Part shown: piece after piece, positions 40,974 through 44,951 of the stretch | Layout: each line of letters opens with the position of its first letter | Numbering within the stretch: position 1 is the first letter of the stretch | Assembly (NCBI GenBank): GCA_030689845.1 | Contig: JAUYHV010000317.1 | Coordinates: forward strand, 1-44,951 | Source: Dehalococcoidia bacterium | GTDB lineage: Bacteria; Chloroflexota; Dehalococcoidia; JACQUA01 | Length of the DNA stretch: 44,951 nucleotides | Reading direction: 5' to 3' | The notes under the pieces: generated by a model | What the model was told of the DNA's origin: nothing | The model's database searches: none | The model's input: only the letters and a program-made list of their open reading frames with translations | Program-made: the position numbers and the translations under genes

Positions 40974-42842
40974 CTACCCGGCTAATTTTGTTTTGGCTGA
41001 AGTTAAATCCGTTGCTATATCACTCAATCCAAGTTCAATCAATTTGTTGTCCGTCGGGAAGCCATCTTTATCCCATCCCCTTGCCTGGTAGTACTCATCC
41101 AGCATTATATCGGGTGTTTTTATTATTTGCCCTTCGGCAGGTCCTGCATTTATCAACGGTTCGCTGGTAAACCTCCGGGGAAAAGCGTCTTCGGCCCTGC
41201 CTACACCTTCTCTTAAGTTGAAAGCCCTTTCCATGTTATATATTCTTTGCCCAACCTTAACCATATATTCGGGGTCGTTTAACTCCGGGATAGCTCGGGC
41301 AGAGGCAATCATCCTGGAGAAATCTGGCATCCTTGTCATGCCAAGTTGCGGGGTAAAAAGACAAATAATACCCGTTTCAAAAGTCGCAGCAGTATCTTGA
41401 TTATATATCACCACATCGGCATAGCCGTTATCTGCGTATCTATCAACTGGCCTGGGATACTTGCTGCCGAACAGTTCCTGCACAGAGTAACCTATGTTGT
41501 GGCTTGCTCCAATGGTCGAAGTGGCATAGGACAGCCCCTGCCATTTGACGCCCCTCGGATCGTACGCTGGTATTTCCAGACCCTTAATGTGCATAGCATA
41601 ATAGCTGGCATTTTTCCCTATTCGCTGGGCAGCTAATTTGACTCCCTCCGCAAGAAGGTTGCCCAGGCCCTGCCTGTAAGCTGTTTTTTTAATAAGGTCT
41701 GCAATTATATCGTGCCGGCCCCAGGTAAGTTCGATACCATCCGTATCCCTGGATGTCAGAATTTCCCGTTCGTAAAGCTCGTAAGCAAACCCAATGGTGC
41801 TTCCCATGGTCATTGTATCCATCCCGAGTTCGTCGCAAAGCTGGTTTGCCATGATGGTAGCGCCGATCTCGGTGCTCAACATGTTTCCCGTAAATGCCCA
41901 GATGGTCTCGTAGTCCGGCCCCTCTGCTTGTGCCCCGGCGTATGGTCCGGAGGACACAACGTATTTGTTGCCGCAGTGAATTGGGCAGGCGTAGCAACTT
42001 ACATCTTTTACTTTTAATTTGGCGTATTCATCGCCGCAAAATTTTTCCCACCCTTCGAGAGTGCCAAAACGGAAATTTTTTGTGGGAAAAATTCCGTTGC
42101 GGTTAGTATTGTCCTGATTGTAAGTAGTGCCGTGGTCCGAGAAGCCCGGATAAGCCCTGCTGCCGGTTATAGCCGCTACCTGTTCTTTAACAAGGGCTTT
42201 GAACTCTTCAGGATCCGGTAACTCGACATTTCTCGTTGCGTCCAGGGTAATAGCCTTGAGGTTTTTAAAGCCCATTACAGCTCCGAGCCCACCTCTTCCG
42301 GCGCAGTGCGTGCCGCTGAAAATACCGGCGTAGCGGACCAGGTTCTCCCCGGCAGGACCTATGCAAATCGTTCGAACATTTTTCCCATGAATATCCGAAA
42401 GGAATGTTTGGGTTTCGGAAGTAGTCTTTCCCCAGAGTTGTTTTGCTTCCAGTATTTTTGGTGTCCCGTCTTTTAACATCAGATAAACAGGGGAGTTAGC
42501 TTTACCTTCAACAATAATTAATTCAAAACCGCTCCATCGGAGCCATGCTCCGAAATCGGCACCGCCCACGGACCGGAAATATGTGTTCGTAAGAGGACTT
42601 TTACTTGTTGCCATCCAGCGGGAGGTACACTGGGCACCTGTGCCGGACAGCGGGCCTATCGATATGATGAGTTTATTGTCCGCGCTTAAAGGTTCTGTAC
42701 CGGGTATAAGTTCATCGTAAAGGTATTTGACAGCCAAACCCCGCCCACCGACATAGTCTCTCAGGAACTTATCAGGCAGGGCTTCTTCACGGAAACTTCC
42801 GCTGGTTAGATTTATTCTTAGGATTTTTGGTATATAAGCCAT
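40974..42842 (-). CDS. Tungsten-type aldehyde:ferredoxin oxidoreductase
   Basis: 622 residues. It starts AYIPKILRINLTSGSFREEALP, with the glycine-rich VGGRGLAVKYLYDEL and the pterin-binding AGRGGLGAVMGFKNLKAI block. The [4Fe-4S] ligands are Cys283, Cys286, Cys290 (SCYACPIHC) and Cys494 (GIICLFTP), the same spacing as in archaeal AOR. The family carries a tungsten or molybdenum bis-pterin and interconverts aldehydes and acids using ferredoxin. The start has only a weak ribosome site. It sits between two FAD oxidoreductase genes with short gaps (64 and 83 bp) and shares their promoter. Confidence 0.94.
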   Translation of the reverse strand: MAYIPKILRINLTSGSFREEALPDKFLRDYVGGRGLAVKYLYDELIPGTEPLSADNKLIISIGPLSGTGAQCTSRWMATSKSPLTNTYFRSVGGADFGAWLRWSGFELIIVEGKANSPVYLMLKDGTPKILEAKQLWGKTTSETQTFLSDIHGKNVRTICIGPAGENLVRYAGIFSGTHCAGRGGLGAVMGFKNLKAITLDATRNVELPDPEEFKALVKEQVAAITGSRAYPGFSDHGTTYNQDNTNRNGIFPTKNFRFGTLEGWEKFCGDEYAKLKVKDVSCYACPIHCGNKYVVSSGPYAGAQAEGPDYETIWAFTGNMLSTEIGATIMANQLCDELGMDTMTMGSTIGFAYELYEREILTSRDTDGIELTWGRHDIIADLIKKTAYRQGLGNLLAEGVKLAAQRIGKNASYYAMHIKGLEIPAYDPRGVKWQGLSYATSTIGASHNIGYSVQELFGSKYPRPVDRYADNGYADVVIYNQDTAATFETGIICLFTPQLGMTRMPDFSRMIASARAIPELNDPEYMVKVGQRIYNMERAFNLREGVGRAEDAFPRRFTSEPLINAGPAEGQIIKTPDIMLDEYYQARGWDKDGFPTDNKLIELGLSDIATDLTSAKTKLAG

Positions 42843-42925
42843 GAGTTCTCACTTTTTAAAAATAATATTACATCCCTTTGCTTGTTTGTTATAGAAAAAC
42901 CCGTCAGGCGATGAGAAACTGCACG

Positions 42926-44557
42926 TTATAACAGGCCTGCCTCTTTTGCCTTCGTAACCATTTCCGGTTCCCTCCACCACTTGTTTATACCCTTATCCTC
43001 GGCAACAGCATTGGCCGCCAGATAACCCGCACCCCAGATAACACAACCGCCGGGATAGCTGCTGGAACCGCCCAGGTAAAGGTTTTTTACGGGGGTCCGT
43101 GCGTTAGAACATTCTTCATTAGGCCTTAAATAACCCATTTGCAGTGGGTGATATAACCCCTGTTTAAAAGATCCTTCCACCATATCCGGGAACTTATTTT
43201 GTATGTCCTTGGGAGTGGTCATATATTTCCAGAGTATCTTTTCCGATGTCATGTTGGGCGCGTATTTTGAAAGGGTGTCAAGGCAACTTTGAGCAACCTG
43301 TTCTTTAAATTCCATGTTGTACCATTTTTCGGCCCCGCCGTCTTTCAGGTTGTATGGAGCGAACCTGGAGATAATACCGGTGTGGCGCCCCGGAGGTGCC
43401 TGAGTAGGGTCGTGAACGGACGGGAAACAGCAGTTGAAAGCTGCCCGGGCTGGAAGTTCGCCATTTTCTATTTTGTCATAATCTTCCATGAGGCTCCCGG
43501 GTGTTTCATAACCGAGGATATAGATGAAAGATTTATTTATTTCCGGGTTCGAAGCAGCAGCGGAAAAATCAGGACTCTCTGCCAGGGCTAATTGAATGGT
43601 TAAAAGGCTGTGTGTTTCCCACTGCCACCCTTTTATGCTTTCTACAAAATCTTTATCCAGGTTCTTTTCACCAACCAGTTGCAGGAAAGTCTGGTGTGGG
43701 TCGATAGTGCTGATTATTGCTTGACTGGCTTTAACGATAGTCCCGTCATGGAGTTCAACGCCCGTGGCAACCCCACCTTCGATTATTATGCGAGCAGGTT
43801 TTTCATTATCCAGCAACACTCCGTGGTTCTCGTGGATAACTTTATGCAGGCCCTGGGCTGCGCGGTGGGAACCGCTTTCAACAAGGCGATAGTTGGCAGC
43901 ACGGTCGAGATAAAGAAGAGAAAGATACCCGAGGCCGGATTGATCATAGGGGACTCCCCAGTGTGTAGCCACGTAAAGCATTAAAGCCCGGACATGTTCG
44001 TTTTCAAAGTGTTCTTCGACCAACTCCCTTGGCGTTTTTTCCGAGGCTTCCAGCATGAAACGGCCGCTTTCAGTACCCTGGAGTTTGACTACCTGGTCCA
44101 GGGCCGGAACAGGCGGGGCGTAAGTAGCCGGTGCGATAAAATCGGCAACCGCTTGCTTACACTGCTGAATAAGGTCCCGGTACGACGCGGCATCTTTTTG
44201 GGAAAACTCAGCTATGGACCGGGCAGTTTTTTCCGGGTCGGAATAAAGACATAAACAACGCCCGTCCGATAAGGGCAACGCAAACTGGAGGGGAGGATAA
44301 ATATGACGGCACCCGTATACTTCTTCCAGCTTGAAATCCTGGTATACCGGAGCATAGTCCACCATCATCATGTAAACGGCGTGGGTATTGTGAAGATAAC
44401 CAGCCAGGGTAACTTCCTCTGTTGCAAGTCCACCCCCTGCTTCATGACGGGCTTCCAGGATGAGAACTTTTAAACCTGCTTTACTGAGGTAAGCCCCTGT
44501 TTCCAAACCATTGGGACCGGCGCCTATGATGATTACGTCGTAGTTTGTCTCAATCAA
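42926..44557 (-). CDS. FAD-dependent oxidoreductase, phytoene desaturase-like (OR2)
   Basis: 543 residues. A canonical FAD Rossmann motif DVIIIGAGPNGLETGAYLSK is followed by LEARHEAGGGLATEE and GYLHNTH. The C-terminal FAD motif is KNLYLGGSSSYPGGCVIWGAG. The start is TTG at 44557, after AGGAGGG with 7-nt spacing. It shares HNTH and DPTQAPPGRH with OR1 but diverges in the substrate half, so the two probably act on different intermediates or form a heteromer. First gene of the unit with AOR and OR1. A 150-nt leader separates it from its promoter. Confidence 0.83.
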   Translation of the reverse strand: MIETNYDVIIIGAGPNGLETGAYLSKAGLKVLILEARHEAGGGLATEEVTLAGYLHNTHAVYMMMVDYAPVYQDFKLEEVYGCRHIYPPLQFALPLSDGRCLCLYSDPEKTARSIAEFSQKDAASYRDLIQQCKQAVADFIAPATYAPPVPALDQVVKLQGTESGRFMLEASEKTPRELVEEHFENEHVRALMLYVATHWGVPYDQSGLGYLSLLYLDRAANYRLVESGSHRAAQGLHKVIHENHGVLLDNEKPARIIIEGGVATGVELHDGTIVKASQAIISTIDPHQTFLQLVGEKNLDKDFVESIKGWQWETHSLLTIQLALAESPDFSAAASNPEINKSFIYILGYETPGSLMEDYDKIENGELPARAAFNCCFPSVHDPTQAPPGRHTGIISRFAPYNLKDGGAEKWYNMEFKEQVAQSCLDTLSKYAPNMTSEKILWKYMTTPKDIQNKFPDMVEGSFKQGLYHPLQMGYLRPNEECSNARTPVKNLYLGGSSSYPGGCVIWGAGYLAANAVAEDKGINKWWREPEMVTKAKEAGLL

Positions 44558-44861
44558 TTTTGCTCCCTCCTGATAGCGTGCTATGTTAAACGTTGGTTGA
44601 TTGAAGGGTTATTTTAACGGCATTGACCCGGTGTATGGATAATCTTGTTCAATGAGCTAATATAGAGTTTAAAGAAACTTACGTGTTTGTAATAAATTTT
44701 GGCAGAGTTTTTATAGCACGGATAATAAAACGATGTCAAATCTGGTGATTCAAATGCATTGGGGGTAGCCTGTGGCACAAATAACGCTATTTTAACCAGC
44801 CTTAGAGATAGACCGGGTTGCCTATTAAAACTGGAGTAAAAGTGTTCGGCTGTCAGGAATA
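44558..44861. other. Upstream region of the FAD-AOR-FAD unit
   Basis: No gene. It contains the promoter at 44711-44739 and a leader of about 145 nt with no hairpin strong enough to name. A short A+T-rich stretch precedes the end of the partial gene at 44862. Confidence 0.6.
44711..44739 (-). promoter_or_regulatory. Promoter of the FAD-AOR-FAD unit
   Basis: On the minus strand TTGACA (44739-44734) and CTATAA (44716-44711) are 17 bp apart, or TATAAA with an 18-bp spacer. The transcript would start near 44704, leaving about 147 nt before the TTG start codon. The long leader is large enough for a regulatory element, though I see none clearly. Confidence 0.7.
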
Positions 44862-44951
44862 TCAGGACCGGAAATTTATCTCACCAAGCCGTTTTTTTAA
44901 CTGGGGACCTAACTCAGGGTGTTGTAACGCCAGGGTAACGTTGGCTTCCAG
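44862..44951 (-). CDS. C-terminal fragment of a gene cut by the window edge
   Basis: The minus strand is open from the right edge for 29 codons and ends at TGA (44864-44862): LEANVTLALQHPELGPQLKK then RLGEINFRS. The sequence looks like a real soluble helix-rich C-terminus. I do not recognise the protein. Too little is visible to name it. Confidence 0.5.
   Translation of the reverse strand: MEANVTLALQHPELGPQLKKRLGEINFRS

Noticed and set aside
1..44951. CRISPR arrays, rRNA genes, prophage genes or a replication origin
   Set aside because: I looked for regular repeats with spacers, rRNA sequence, phage structural genes and dnaA-box clusters and saw none.

Overview
The window is bacterial chromosomal DNA of roughly 48-50% G+C (estimated by eye). 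It looks like an obligate anaerobe. The genes include an adenosylcobalamin-dependent ribonucleotide reductase (NrdJ), an aldehyde:ferredoxin oxidoreductase, two 2[4Fe-4S] ferredoxins, a rubredoxin-like protein and a PerR/peroxiredoxin stress unit. The order mraZ-rsmH-(small gene)-ftsA-ftsZ-nrdR-nrdJ lacks every peptidoglycan gene usually found between rsmH and ftsA. From memory this resembles Dehalococcoidia (Chloroflexota), which lack a normal murein wall. I infer a Dehalococcoidia-like Chloroflexota at about 60% confidence; an anaerobic Firmicute is the main alternative.

Layout. 1-5170: end of an NAD(P)H/FAD oxidoreductase, a 38-residue rubredoxin-like gene, an odd pilin-like protein, small unknown genes, a methyltransferase stump, tRNA-Gln(UUG) with its promoter, the ahpC-perR operon with promoter and operator, and a MITE-like repeat. 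5170-7400: a MetE/UroD-fold protein and a Tat-exported DUF362 lipoprotein. 7400-16100 (minus strand): nrdR-nrdJ under their own promoter, and a reduced division cluster headed by two zinc-ribbon-like genes. Upstream of that cluster, four MraZ-type boxes sit exactly 10 bp apart. 16300-20770 (plus): mog/moaB, trmD, rplS, priA. 20770-25550: a GT4-GH130 gene pair with foreign-looking codon use, between decayed transposase fragments. 25550-30420: fabF, recJ, and thrS without a TGS domain.

30602-33239 is a complete insertion sequence of 2638 bp with 24-bp terminal inverted repeats and a perfect 8-bp target duplication (TTGATAAG). It carries an IS66-family DDE transposase coupled to a DUF4338/DruA-like gene. 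This is the best-supported unusual element here, because its boundaries can be read directly.

33250-37540: rsmD-coaD, two paralogous ferredoxins, cvpA, ruvB-queH. 37700-39084: an anchored surface protein with two cohesin-like domains. 39281-44740 (minus): a three-gene unit, FAD oxidoreductase - aldehyde ferredoxin oxidoreductase - FAD oxidoreductase, behind a good promoter. It is a candidate for an uncharacterised redox pathway. The right edge holds the last 29 codons of another minus-strand gene.
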